The notes below the pieces were generated by a model that saw nothing but the letters and a program-made list of their open reading frames with translations, was not told where the DNA came from and made no database searches. Of a stretch of 64,000 nucleotides of DNA, positions 1-7,266 are shown in pieces (position 1 is the first letter of the stretch; every line of letters begins with the position of its first letter). The DNA is from Candidatus Stahliibacteriota bacterium (lineage in GTDB: Bacteria; Hydrothermota; Tepidihabitantia; SM23-42). Both the position numbers and the translations under genes were made by a program. The DNA is taken from positions 1-64,000 of the forward strand of contig JAUVZL010000002.1 of the NCBI GenBank assembly GCA_030602565.1, written 5' to 3'.

Positions 1-1
1 A

Positions 2-130
2 TTGGGACGGAAAGAGGAAATTATTAACAAGCGGTATGAAAAACTGGCCTTGGCAAGGGCGAAAAGGATGGAATATAATAACCAATTTTCCACCTTAAAT
101 CAGACCCCTGTTTTGTCCGATTCCCGCTGA
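2..130 (+). CDS. Possible C-terminal tail of a gene entering from the left edge
   Basis: An open frame runs from the window edge to a TGA at 128-130 and encodes about 42 residues rich in Lys, Arg and Glu. I recognise no family. It overlaps the 3' end of the convergent nucleotidyltransferase gene by about 30 bp. It may be the end of a gene lying mostly outside the window, or chance. Confidence 0.2.
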   Translation: MGRKEEIINKRYEKLALARAKRMEYNNQFSTLNQTPVLSDSR

Positions 131-951
131 ACCAGTACAGACAATAGTACAACTATCTTACCAAATAATTCAAGACCCAATTTATTTTGCCATTCTTCAA
201 TATCAATTTTAATAACATCAGGTTCTGGCTTTCGATTACTATATTCAAGCATTAGTACTTCTTCAACACTATTTATTAAAGTTTTCGACATTCCATCGGC
301 TTTCTGTAATATATCCTCACATGTGCCATTATATTCTCCTTTTAATAATTCATAGTAAGCCTTTATTATTTCTCGCTTCTCTTTAGAAAACTCATGGTTA
401 TCCATTTGTTCCCTTGTTCTCAACAACTTATCATCTTTGAAATACGCTTCATATCGTATCGCCAATATTAACTGCTTCAATACCCATTTGTGTAGTTTTC
501 TTTCAATGAGTGATGCTTCATCTTCATTCGCTGTGATGTAATGTCGGACACTCATTAATACAAATGCAGAAAGTCTTCCTATTTCTAACAATATCTCTTT
601 CTTTGTTGGTGTAGGTAATTTTAGTTCTCCATGCAATATTTTTCCATCAAGAAAAAACTGTATTGGACTAAATTGATAAGTAAACGATTGACTGGATACT
701 TCTATAAATGTTGTGCATTGTGGATTTATTTCAGGTCTATTGCCAACATTCTGGATTATCTCCCCAACCTGTTTTAAATATTCCATTTTTATTTCTTTAA
801 AGAACACCCAAAGGTCGATGTCACTTTTATCGTGATAATCATCTCGACAAAAACTCCCTGTAAGCAATATACATTCAACATTATCACTAAAAGCGTCCAA
901 TATACTGTTTTTAAAATTATCTATTCTTTTTTCAACTTCCTTGAAATTCAT
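100..951 (-). CDS. Nucleotidyltransferase-domain protein (MNT/AadA-like)
   Basis: This 283-aa protein has an N-terminal polymerase-beta-type nucleotidyltransferase fold. Around residues 31-50 it shows the G-S motif (LLTGSF) followed by SDIDLWV, whose Asp-x-Asp pair is the family's metal-binding signature. The rest is mostly helical and resembles the substrate-binding bundle of aminoglycoside or MNT-type enzymes. The transferred nucleotide and the target are unknown. The start ATG sits in an ATGA overlap with the stop of a tyrosine-recombinase remnant, so translation is probably coupled to it. The gene lies directly downstream of the Mokosh-like helicase gene on the same strand. It could be a defence accessory, an antitoxin-type AMP-transferase or an antibiotic-modifying enzyme; sequence alone does not decide. 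Confidence 0.75.
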   Translation of the reverse strand: MNFKEVEKRIDNFKNSILDAFSDNVECILLTGSFCRDDYHDKSDIDLWVFFKEIKMEYLKQVGEIIQNVGNRPEINPQCTTFIEVSSQSFTYQFSPIQFFLDGKILHGELKLPTPTKKEILLEIGRLSAFVLMSVRHYITANEDEASLIERKLHKWVLKQLILAIRYEAYFKDDKLLRTREQMDNHEFSKEKREIIKAYYELLKGEYNGTCEDILQKADGMSKTLINSVEEVLMLEYSNRKPEPDVIKIDIEEWQNKLGLELFGKIVVLLSVLVQRESDKTGV

Positions 952-1040
952 TCCATAAACTCCACCCCTTGCTGTATCTTCAAAGCATCTTCAGCAGTCA
1001 ATGTTGATAGGTACCTCATGGTCATAACTAGACTCACAGA
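948..1040 (-). pseudogene. Tyrosine recombinase C-terminal remnant (tail A)
   Basis: Thirty codons encode the extreme C-terminus of a tyrosine recombinase, including the nucleophile context TMRYLSTL and the following TAEDALKIQ. They match tail B (4406-4699) closely at protein level, but the DNA differs mostly at third codon positions, so this is a diverged relative and not a recent copy. An in-frame TAG lies directly upstream, about 6 bp after the stop of the helicase gene. The remnant's TGA overlaps the ATG of the nucleotidyltransferase gene. All other recombinase domains are missing. Confidence 0.75.
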
Positions 1041-1049
1041 CTAATCTCC

Positions 1050-4000
1050 CTAAATATTCAATATATATCGACAATCTGGATATCCTTTGCATCCCAAAAG
1101 TTGTTTACCCCTTTGTATGGTCTTGCTGATGATCGGCTTACCACATTTTGGGCACTTCTTATCTCTGTCATCCAATAACGCCAATATTTTCTCACCTGGC
1201 ACATATTTAAAGTGGTGCAATTCTCCTGTGCTACAATGATATGCTAAACATCGTTGCCTCGTCGAATAGAACGCCTCAATTGGCTTAAAGCATTTAGGAC
1301 AAAGACCATTATTTTCCGAATTGAGTTTCTGTAGAATTTGCATACGACGTTCAATTTGTTTGGTTCGTTGAAAAAAATCATCCAAACCATGTAAACGTTT
1401 GTACTGATCTGTAACGTCTTTATGCATTATTCTAATCATTGACTCCGATGTGTAGCCACCATGTGACAGGGAGTTTAGACTGCCATCCCAGGTAATAATA
1501 TTATCTATAACAATAATTTTTTCATGCATGATTCTTCTTGTGCTTTCTAATACTTTCACCCCTATCTTACGTAGTTCCTCAATTGTCGCCTTAACATCAC
1601 CGAACGAGAAATTTCTTTGTCGACTCGCTCTTCTCGTATATACTCCAATTTTTACTCCTTGCTTTGCTTTCGCATAAAATAAATCCATGAATTTTGCAAC
1701 ACGCTTATCTGTCAGAAAAGGACTACATATGATTATACTCTCCTGGGCTTCCTCAATGTCCTTTCGAAATCGTGAATCAAAATTCTTATGTGTATAAAGT
1801 CCATATGTTTCTGGCAGTTTATTTTGAGTATATGGGTAAAGCAATTTATCAGCCTGTATCACCTGATCGGCATCAATTGGACATGTACTTTCAGAAACAT
1901 AGCATACTTCATAATTTTTCTTTATATAATTAAGGACAGAAAGCACAAGTCTTGATTTCTCAGATGACTTTTTCTTGAAATAATCATAATTACAGATAAT
2001 ATGTATCTCGTTTTTTGCTCGGGATAATGCAACATTGAGCAATCGTATTCCATCAATACCCAGAAATGGTTTTCCTAAATATCTAAGAGGGTTCCCGTCA
2101 ACAAAATCAAGAATTAATCTGTTGGCTTCACGTCCTTGAAACTGATAAATACTCGATACAGTTATTTGATGTGACAATTGCTTTTGAGAATCAAGAAGCG
2201 TTTTCAATAATCTCGCTTGTTCTCTATATGGCGTAATAATTGTTGTCTTTTCTCTTCGAGAATTTCCTCGCCGATCATCGACTACAACCTTTTCAGTTTT
2301 CCGACGACCTTTGGCTATTTTCTTTGCTATTTGAAGAGTCAATAAAGCCTGTCTGACATTGTAATGCGACCAACTTATACTTCGCGAACACCACGGATTC
2401 CATTGAGAAGTATCGTACAGACAAATACGTGTTTTATCACTAATTTTCCGATCTTCAACATCATTCAGATCAAGCCCTCTTTCTTGATATATAAACTTCT
2501 TAACAATACTACTAATTGAACTAATCATCCGACTTTGCAGAGTTAAGGCTTTTATTCTATTTGGATTTTTAATTCTAAGGTTGTCATCAACAATACCTGT
2601 CCTTAGATATATATCGGATCCCAGCCATTTTTTCGCATTCAAACACTCGTTATCTTGAGCATGTGATGCCCTACAGATTGGACCGAGTTGGCAAAAATCA
2701 CCGAAGATTACATATTTTTCCTTTGCTAACCCAGATGTAAAGAAAATTGAAGGTAGGGGAGCCATACTTGCTTCATCCAAAACAATAACATCATATTGCC
2801 CTTTGTATAATTCTGAAGCAATATGTACCTTTGTAAGTGTCGTTGCAACCACCTTTGCATCCAACAAAATCTTGGCTCTTATATTGTCAATTTCTTCTTG
2901 GATCATCTTAATTCTCTGTTCAATTTCTTGAACCAAATTTTCATGTGCTTCAATACTTTTTTCCAAAACTGTTGACTGTACATCACGAGGTAATTCAATA
3001 CCTCTATATTTATATATTTTGCCACATTTAAGGCACACAATCTCACCATCAGGTGAATTTACTGTTGTTCTTAACGTCGTGCCACAGGAAGGAGTTATAC
3101 ACATGATTTCTATATTTATTGAAGGTTGGCTAAGTGCCTCTGAAAGGACTTTTATTTTCTTTGTTAATGATATTAAACGATGTTCTTGATCTTGAATAGT
3201 TTTTTGAATATCGTTTCTCAATGTTCTGGCATTGTTTAACTCAATTATCCTATCATTCTTTAGTGATTCTAACTTTTGAGGATTTAGCCCTAGGACAAAT
3301 TTCTTTAATGCATTCGAGTCATTTGCTTTCTCTAATTTCAGTTCCAATTCATTAGTTTGTTTTTGCATTGATACAATTTCCCCATCAACTTGTAACAATT
3401 TTTTCTTCTCCGTATCATTGTTCATTGAAATTGTTGTCAATTCCTGCTTTATTTGATTCCGTAACAGATACATTTCATAATACTTCTTCCAAGTTTCATC
3501 TTTAATGTGTTCAAAAAAGCACTGCTTACGCAAATCCATCAATTGTTCATTTAATTCTGCTGTTTTATCTTTGCAGATCACTTTGAAATCAGACAGTTTT
3601 CGTATTTTATCCTTTGTATCACGAAATTCTGGAAATCTAACAATCTTATTCTCTTGAGTAATTTGATAGTCGTTTAGCAGTTCCACAACCTTCTCAATTG
3701 CATTATCAACTGCAACATTTGCATGAGCAACGACAAGAACTCGTTTGTCTTTTTTTAGTAAGGCTTCAACCATCCAGGCCAGGGTGGTGGTTTTTCCAGT
3801 TCCTGGTGGTCCCCAGATAAATGAAACATCCAAAGCCAAACTGTGCTTAATTGCTTGTATTTGATCTTTTCTGGGAAGACTTTGTCTACCATCCTTATCA
3901 ATCGGTGTTAATTGTGGGATTTCAACGTCATCGTATTCTGTTTTAGAGGAAGGATATAGGGTCTTATATGATAAATCCTTGTTGAACTGCAGTTCACCGT

Positions 4001-4409
4001 TTCTAATTTCGTTAAGTCGTTCTAATAACTTCTTTAAAAGCCATGTCGGCTCAAATGAAAGTTTGGCTTTCGGTATTGATTTACCAAAATTATTCTTCAA
4101 CATTATCTCAATCTCAAATCCTTCCAATCGGATAATCGTACCGGATACAATGTTGTCTTCGATAGCAACATTAACCTCACTGTCTTCAACTGGAGGTAAC
4201 AAAGTATTGAGTTCAAATTGATATATACTTGAATCCCCAATTGAACTAATCAATATACCATTATTTACTTCGATAGTATATGCTTTGCATTCTTTCTCTG
4301 TGTATGTTATCTCTTCATCGATACCACATTGAAGATCATTAACTAATGCATCAAATGGGGATAAACTAGCTGATTGCTGAGTTGTAGTTTTTGCTTTATT
4401 AAGCTTCAT
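1050..4409 (-). CDS. SF1 (Upf1/COG1112-like) helicase fused to a PLD nuclease; type II Mokosh-like defence protein
   Basis: The 1119-aa protein has a Walker A GPPGTGKT at residues 200-207, Walker B VLDEAS at 543-548, GDFCQLGP at 570-577, an ITPYREQA motif near 725, YQFQGRE near 755 and LLNVALSRAK near 790: the full superfamily 1 helicase set. Between the Walker motifs lie coiled coils (about 280-425 and 480-515) and a Cys-rich ribbon (437-462). A phospholipase-D-type domain at about 885-990 carries one HxKxxxxD motif (H962, K964, D969) with GSLNSLS after it. The C-terminus has two more zinc modules (1037-1059 and 1086-1113), the last like a topoisomerase zinc finger. A helicase-PLD fusion in one chain is the described architecture of the anti-phage system Mokosh type II. 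The start overlaps recombinase tail B by ATGA. Domain calls are firm; the defence role is inferred. Confidence 0.85.
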   Translation of the reverse strand: MKLNKAKTTTQQSASLSPFDALVNDLQCGIDEEITYTEKECKAYTIEVNNGILISSIGDSSIYQFELNTLLPPVEDSEVNVAIEDNIVSGTIIRLEGFEIEIMLKNNFGKSIPKAKLSFEPTWLLKKLLERLNEIRNGELQFNKDLSYKTLYPSSKTEYDDVEIPQLTPIDKDGRQSLPRKDQIQAIKHSLALDVSFIWGPPGTGKTTTLAWMVEALLKKDKRVLVVAHANVAVDNAIEKVVELLNDYQITQENKIVRFPEFRDTKDKIRKLSDFKVICKDKTAELNEQLMDLRKQCFFEHIKDETWKKYYEMYLLRNQIKQELTTISMNNDTEKKKLLQVDGEIVSMQKQTNELELKLEKANDSNALKKFVLGLNPQKLESLKNDRIIELNNARTLRNDIQKTIQDQEHRLISLTKKIKVLSEALSQPSINIEIMCITPSCGTTLRTTVNSPDGEIVCLKCGKIYKYRGIELPRDVQSTVLEKSIEAHENLVQEIEQRIKMIQEEIDNIRAKILLDAKVVATTLTKVHIASELYKGQYDVIVLDEASMAPLPSIFFTSGLAKEKYVIFGDFCQLGPICRASHAQDNECLNAKKWLGSDIYLRTGIVDDNLRIKNPNRIKALTLQSRMISSISSIVKKFIYQERGLDLNDVEDRKISDKTRICLYDTSQWNPWCSRSISWSHYNVRQALLTLQIAKKIAKGRRKTEKVVVDDRRGNSRREKTTIITPYREQARLLKTLLDSQKQLSHQITVSSIYQFQGREANRLILDFVDGNPLRYLGKPFLGIDGIRLLNVALSRAKNEIHIICNYDYFKKKSSEKSRLVLSVLNYIKKNYEVCYVSESTCPIDADQVIQADKLLYPYTQNKLPETYGLYTHKNFDSRFRKDIEEAQESIIICSPFLTDKRVAKFMDLFYAKAKQGVKIGVYTRRASRQRNFSFGDVKATIEELRKIGVKVLESTRRIMHEKIIVIDNIITWDGSLNSLSHGGYTSESMIRIMHKDVTDQYKRLHGLDDFFQRTKQIERRMQILQKLNSENNGLCPKCFKPIEAFYSTRQRCLAYHCSTGELHHFKYVPGEKILALLDDRDKKCPKCGKPIISKTIQRGKQLLGCKGYPDCRYILNI

Positions 4410-4699
4410 AATTTATTAAAATCAACCTGGTTTTGTATTCTGAGAGAATCTTCTGCACTCAGGGTACTTAAATATCTCATAGTCATCATGAGTGATGAAT
4501 GTCCAAGAAAAATTTGGAGACTTTTAGGGTCAGTCTGACGCAATCTAAATATTGCTGAACTATGTCGCATGAGATGGGGAAATACCCTTTTCTGCAATCC
4601 TGCCTTCTTAGCCACCTGTTTTATCATTTTCCAAGCAGTTTGGCGAATTATGGGAAATATACGTTCATCCATATCTACCAATTTTGTTGCATATTCCAT
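4406..4699 (-). pseudogene. Tyrosine recombinase C-terminal fragment (tail B)
   Basis: The 97-aa open frame is the C-terminal third of an XerC/D-like tyrosine recombinase. It has the HxxR motif (HLMRH), the second His box (LGHSS) and the nucleophile context MRYLSTL. The N-terminal domain and the first catalytic Arg, about 200 residues, are absent, so it cannot be an active recombinase alone. Its ATG directly follows the TAA of the zinc-ribbon gene in the same frame. Its TGA overlaps the ATG of the helicase gene. Whether the fragment is still translated, for example for coupling, is unknown. Confidence 0.8.
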
Positions 4700-5212
4700 T
4701 TACTGTTTGAAGGTACTTTTTCGATACTTTTCCAATATCACATCCCTATTTCTTCCACATTTCTTGCAGAGTTGCATTATCTTCTTGCCTTTTCCTTTTA
4801 TTGTATTCCGACGACCACACACACATACATATTCATTACCATCTACATACGAAAATCCTATAGCATCCTTTCCAGCAATTGCTTTAAGTTCTGCTAATTC
4901 TGTTTGCGAAATTTCTGTTGGTTCTTTTTCGTTTTCCTCTTTCTTCAGTTCTCTGCCACAATATCTGCAGACTATTGCTTCACGCTTTATCAATTCAGCA
5001 CAGTAGGGACACTTTTTCATAGTGCCACTTTGAATTTGGTCTTTTTCCTCTTTTGCAATATCTGATTTCAATACCAGCCCAATAATAAATCCTACAAGTG
5101 GGCTTAACAGTAAGGAGACCAGAAAACCACCCCCAAAACCTCTTCCCTTACTTTGCCAGAAAGCACCCACGAGTCCAGCAAAAACAACCCATAATGTTAT
5201 ACCTACTATCAT
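4700..5212 (-). CDS. Two-TM glycine-rich membrane protein with zinc ribbons (paralogue 1)
   Basis: The 170-aa protein starts with two hydrophobic segments (about residues 2-20 and 27-48) rich in glycine, including a GFGGGF stretch. A short linker leads to a CPYC...CRYC zinc ribbon at about 70-86 and a second Cys pair set (CVC...CKKC) near 130-155. The layout and the ribbon sequence closely match the protein at 5936-6358. The membrane anchor with a cytosolic ribbon suggests a sensor or scaffold role, but I do not recognise a function. The stop codon directly abuts recombinase tail B in the same frame. Confidence 0.7.
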   Translation of the reverse strand: MIVGITLWVVFAGLVGAFWQSKGRGFGGGFLVSLLLSPLVGFIIGLVLKSDIAKEEKDQIQSGTMKKCPYCAELIKREAIVCRYCGRELKKEENEKEPTEISQTELAELKAIAGKDAIGFSYVDGNEYVCVCGRRNTIKGKGKKIMQLCKKCGRNRDVILEKYRKSTFKQ

Positions 5213-5329
5213 AAAACAACCTTTCCTTTCTTTGCTTCTCCTTCAGCAAAAACTTCTTTTCTCTCCATTTTTCTCCTTCCAGACCCACATACAGGGTCTA
5301 AAAGTAGACATTCCTGTCTAGACTGTTCA

Positions 5330-5821
5330 CTAAAATCTCATTATTTTTTTCATCATGGTTACTTCAAAATTAATAAGCCACTTGCCATCGCAGTTTGTAA
5401 AATACCACTTATCGATTGATTCAGAGTATCCTGGAGAATTTGGTATACATTTCACCTCTAAAACCCTTAAGTTAAGACCCTCTTCCTCTTCATTAATAAC
5501 AATAAATTCAGCATCAGTAAACATTATGTCTATGAATCCATTTAACATTTCTCTCAATTCAACTGCCTCACGACTACTGTTGTTAATATTGGCTTTCACT
5601 TTCTTATCCATTTTAATTGCTTCTTCTTCACTATGTCCACGATTCTGATACACAATGGTTAAATCAATACATCTAACGAACTCCTGAAAATTCTTTGCTT
5701 TTGCAGATTGGACAAGTTTGTTCCAAGTTTTTTCTGCTGAAGAATATTGGTTCGATTTACCCTGACAATATACACACAATAATAGAGTTAATAGGACTAA
5801 TATTTTAGTGGTTATTTTCAC
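5330..5821 (-). CDS. Small exported or lipoprotein, DUF4878-like
   Basis: The 163-aa product begins with a Lys-containing n-region and a hydrophobic stretch ending in LLCVYCQGKS, which may be an imperfect lipobox. The mature part has a helical segment followed by a beta-rich region ending DGKWLINFEV, like the NTF2-fold DUF4878 proteins whose last strands read KWYF...GKWLI. It lies between the two membrane zinc-ribbon paralogues, all on the minus strand, which suggests a common origin or unit. No enzymatic motif is visible. Confidence 0.65.
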   Translation of the reverse strand: MKITTKILVLLTLLLCVYCQGKSNQYSSAEKTWNKLVQSAKAKNFQEFVRCIDLTIVYQNRGHSEEEAIKMDKKVKANINNSSREAVELREMLNGFIDIMFTDAEFIVINEEEEGLNLRVLEVKCIPNSPGYSESIDKWYFTNCDGKWLINFEVTMMKKIMRF

Positions 5822-5935
5822 CTTTACTCCCTGTTATTTTCTTTTTATGATAGATTATCATTACTCCAATCATGCTTATCAATATGCCTTTTCTACTCTG
5901 CAAGTTTTCCCCTTTCCTTCTACAACGTTCTACTT

Positions 5936-6358
5936 TCAGTTCTCATCTACAAATAGACTTTTGTGGCACTTTGGGCATTCTGTCTCATTCGCTGACTTCA
6001 AACCAACGTTACAGAATGGACAATGAAAGAATTTGCCACTTTTGCTTATCTTTACAATTGATTTGTTACCTTTAAACTCATCATCTAATTCTTTGCCACA
6101 GTATCTACATATAATTGCTTCGCGCTTCACGACTTCTGCACAATAAGGACATTTTTTCATGCCACCTTCACTAACCTGCTTTGCTTCAATTGCCCTAATA
6201 TTGGGTCGCATGGCAATTCCAATAATAAAACCAATGAGTGGACTCAAAAATATACTACAAAGCAAACCACCTGCAAAACCATGACCTCTACTTTGCCATA
6301 ATGCACCTACTCCTGCTGATAAGCCAACCCAAAACAGCAGTAAAAATATCAACTCCAT
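5936..6358 (-). CDS. Two-TM glycine-rich membrane protein with zinc ribbons (paralogue 2)
   Basis: The 140-aa paralogue of the 4700-5212 product has two Gly-rich hydrophobic segments (about 2-20 and 27-48), then a CPYC...CRYC ribbon at about 70-86. A second ribbon near 113-130 (CPFC...CPKC) differs from that of its paralogue. Its promoter lies at 6386-6413 and a GGGGGAAAG Shine-Dalgarno precedes the ATG, so it probably heads the minus-strand unit that leads through the lipoprotein towards the helicase. The function is unknown. Confidence 0.7.
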   Translation of the reverse strand: MELIFLLLFWVGLSAGVGALWQSRGHGFAGGLLCSIFLSPLIGFIIGIAMRPNIRAIEAKQVSEGGMKKCPYCAEVVKREAIICRYCGKELDDEFKGNKSIVKISKSGKFFHCPFCNVGLKSANETECPKCHKSLFVDEN

Positions 6359-6385
6359 CTTTCCCCCTTTTCTACTATATATAAT

Positions 6386-6413
6386 ATTCTATACGTAAAT
6401 GTAAGTTAGTCAA
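6386..6413 (-). promoter_or_regulatory. Sigma-70 promoter for the zinc-ribbon unit
   Basis: On the minus strand TTGACT (6413-6408) and TAGAAT (6391-6386) are 16 bp apart. The ATG lies about 27 nt downstream of the -10 box and is preceded by a Shine-Dalgarno, so this transcript has a leader. Confidence 0.6.
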
Positions 6414-6554
6414 TGCACCAGTTCCTGTTTTTATTGAGTTCCCTGTTTTTTGACCCCAAAATACTTTTCAGCAATGATTTTATCGAGACTTTCAGCATCT
6501 CAATTCTTTCGATATCTTCGACTTGACATTTCCCGATTAACACCCTCACCCCTA

Positions 6555-6576
6555 CCCTCTCCCTCAAGGGAGAGGG
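6555..6576. repeat. C-rich palindrome (CCCTCTCCCT/AGGGAGAGGG)
   Basis: This is a perfect 10-bp stem with a 2-nt loop. Related palindromes preceded by CACCC-rich sequence lie at about 6882-6906, 6993-7013 and 21086-21137, so this is a dispersed intergenic repeat. Confidence 0.6.
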
Positions 6577-6620
6577 AAATATTGTAATCACTGATATCTT
6601 TTTATTTATCTCTGTAATCG

Positions 6621-6640
6621 AAAAGCCCCCTTCGGGGCAT
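6621..6640 (-). terminator. Rho-independent terminator after tRNA-Thr
   Basis: On the minus strand a GCCCC...GGGGC hairpin with a 4-nt loop (6625-6638) is followed by a short T-run. It lies about 125 nt downstream of the tRNA. Confidence 0.55.
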
Positions 6641-6764
6641 TTAAATAACATCACTGTCCCGCTTGGCGGGATCCTCGATTTCCCTAAATAAAATTTAGTA
6701 ATGATAAATCGGGATAATCTTTCTGTAATCTCTGCTATCATTTGGTTTTCGAAGAAAACCAAGA

Positions 6765-6837
6765 AGCCAGCGTCCGGATTCGAACCGGAGACCTGCTGTT
6801 TACGAAACAGCTGCTCTGCCGACTGAGCTACGCTGGC
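6765..6837 (-). tRNA. tRNA-Thr (anticodon CGT)
   Basis: A 73-nt cloverleaf reads on the minus strand. The acceptor pairs GCCAGCG with CGCTGGC, the D-stem is GCTC/GAGC, the anticodon stem GCTGT/ACAGC encloses TTCGTAA, and the T-stem TCCGG/CCGGA encloses TTCGAAT. The anticodon CGT reads ACG codons. The CCA end is not encoded. The gene sits at the edge of the accessory island, and a fragment of its 5' end is repeated at 6916-6933. Confidence 0.95.
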
Positions 6838-6915
6838 ATTCACTTACTCATCACATAGTTACTTTTACACCCCCACCTTTATCCTCCCCCTTCAAGGGAG
6901 AGGAATGAAAGGGAA

Positions 6916-6933
6916 CGACTGAGCTACGCTGGC
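6916..6933 (-). repeat. Partial duplicate of the tRNA-Thr 5' end
   Basis: Eighteen bases are identical to the acceptor/D-arm part of the tRNA-Thr gene (6820-6837) and lie 78 bp upstream of it in the same orientation. It may be a remnant of tRNA-targeted integration or of a second tRNA copy. Confidence 0.6.
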
Positions 6934-6992
6934 GTATTTTCATTATAGTCAGTAGGTCTGGGTTGTCAATGTTATTACACCCTCCCCTTTAT

Positions 6993-7013
6993 CCCCTCCC
7001 TTCAAGGGAGGGG
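6993..7013. repeat. C-rich palindrome (CCCCTCCCTT...AAGGGAGGGG)
   Basis: A perfect 10-bp stem belonging to the same dispersed family as 6555-6576. The rest of the 6359-7233 gap holds the tRNA, its fragment and GTAG-headed hairpins. Confidence 0.6.
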
Positions 7014-7042
7014 AAGATTGTTTGGGAGCTGGATTCATCGGG

Positions 7043-7115
7043 TTTTGTCTGATAAACCTGTCCTGCCTGTCCCGAGTATATCGAGGGGAACGCAGTTGAA
7101 GGATCAGGCCACTAC
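7043..7115 (-). repeat. GTAG-headed REP-like hairpin, extended form
   Basis: On the minus strand it begins GTAGTGGCCTGAT and ends with TTTATCAGACAAAA. The short-form stem halves are separated by a GC-rich insert that contains CAGGCAGG. Confidence 0.5.
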
Positions 7116-7171
7116 ATACTGCCTCAGGGCAGGCAAGCTCGAACAATAGAATATCCACCCTCACCCTGAAA

Positions 7172-7197
7172 TTTTGTCTGATAAATCAGACAACTAC
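7172..7197 (-). repeat. GTAG-headed REP-like hairpin, short form
   Basis: On the minus strand GTAG is followed by a TTGTCTGA/TCAGACAA stem with loop TTTA. It is almost identical to 8470-8495. Confidence 0.65.
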
Positions 7198-7233
7198 ATA
7201 CTGCTTAGTTCCTAGTGCTTACTGTCGTCATGG

Positions 7234-7261
7234 TTGACTTATTGGGTTTTTTCGATAGTCT
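7234..7261 (+). promoter_or_regulatory. Probable promoter of egsA
   Basis: TTGACT (7234-7239) and the weak -10 box TAGTCT (7256-7261) are 16 bp apart. The preferred ATG at 7267 lies 5 nt after the -10 box, the leaderless spacing seen at other genes here. Confidence 0.45.
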
Positions 7262-7266
7262 TATGC

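Noticed and set aside
6406-6843. 145-aa minus-strand open frame
   Set aside because: It runs through the tRNA-Thr gene and palindromic repeats. Its N-terminus is the common false translation of a tRNA (SVAQSAEQ-type).
7234-7266. TTG start for egsA at 7234
   Set aside because: The TTG is part of the -35 box, and the family N-terminus aligns from the ATG at 7267.
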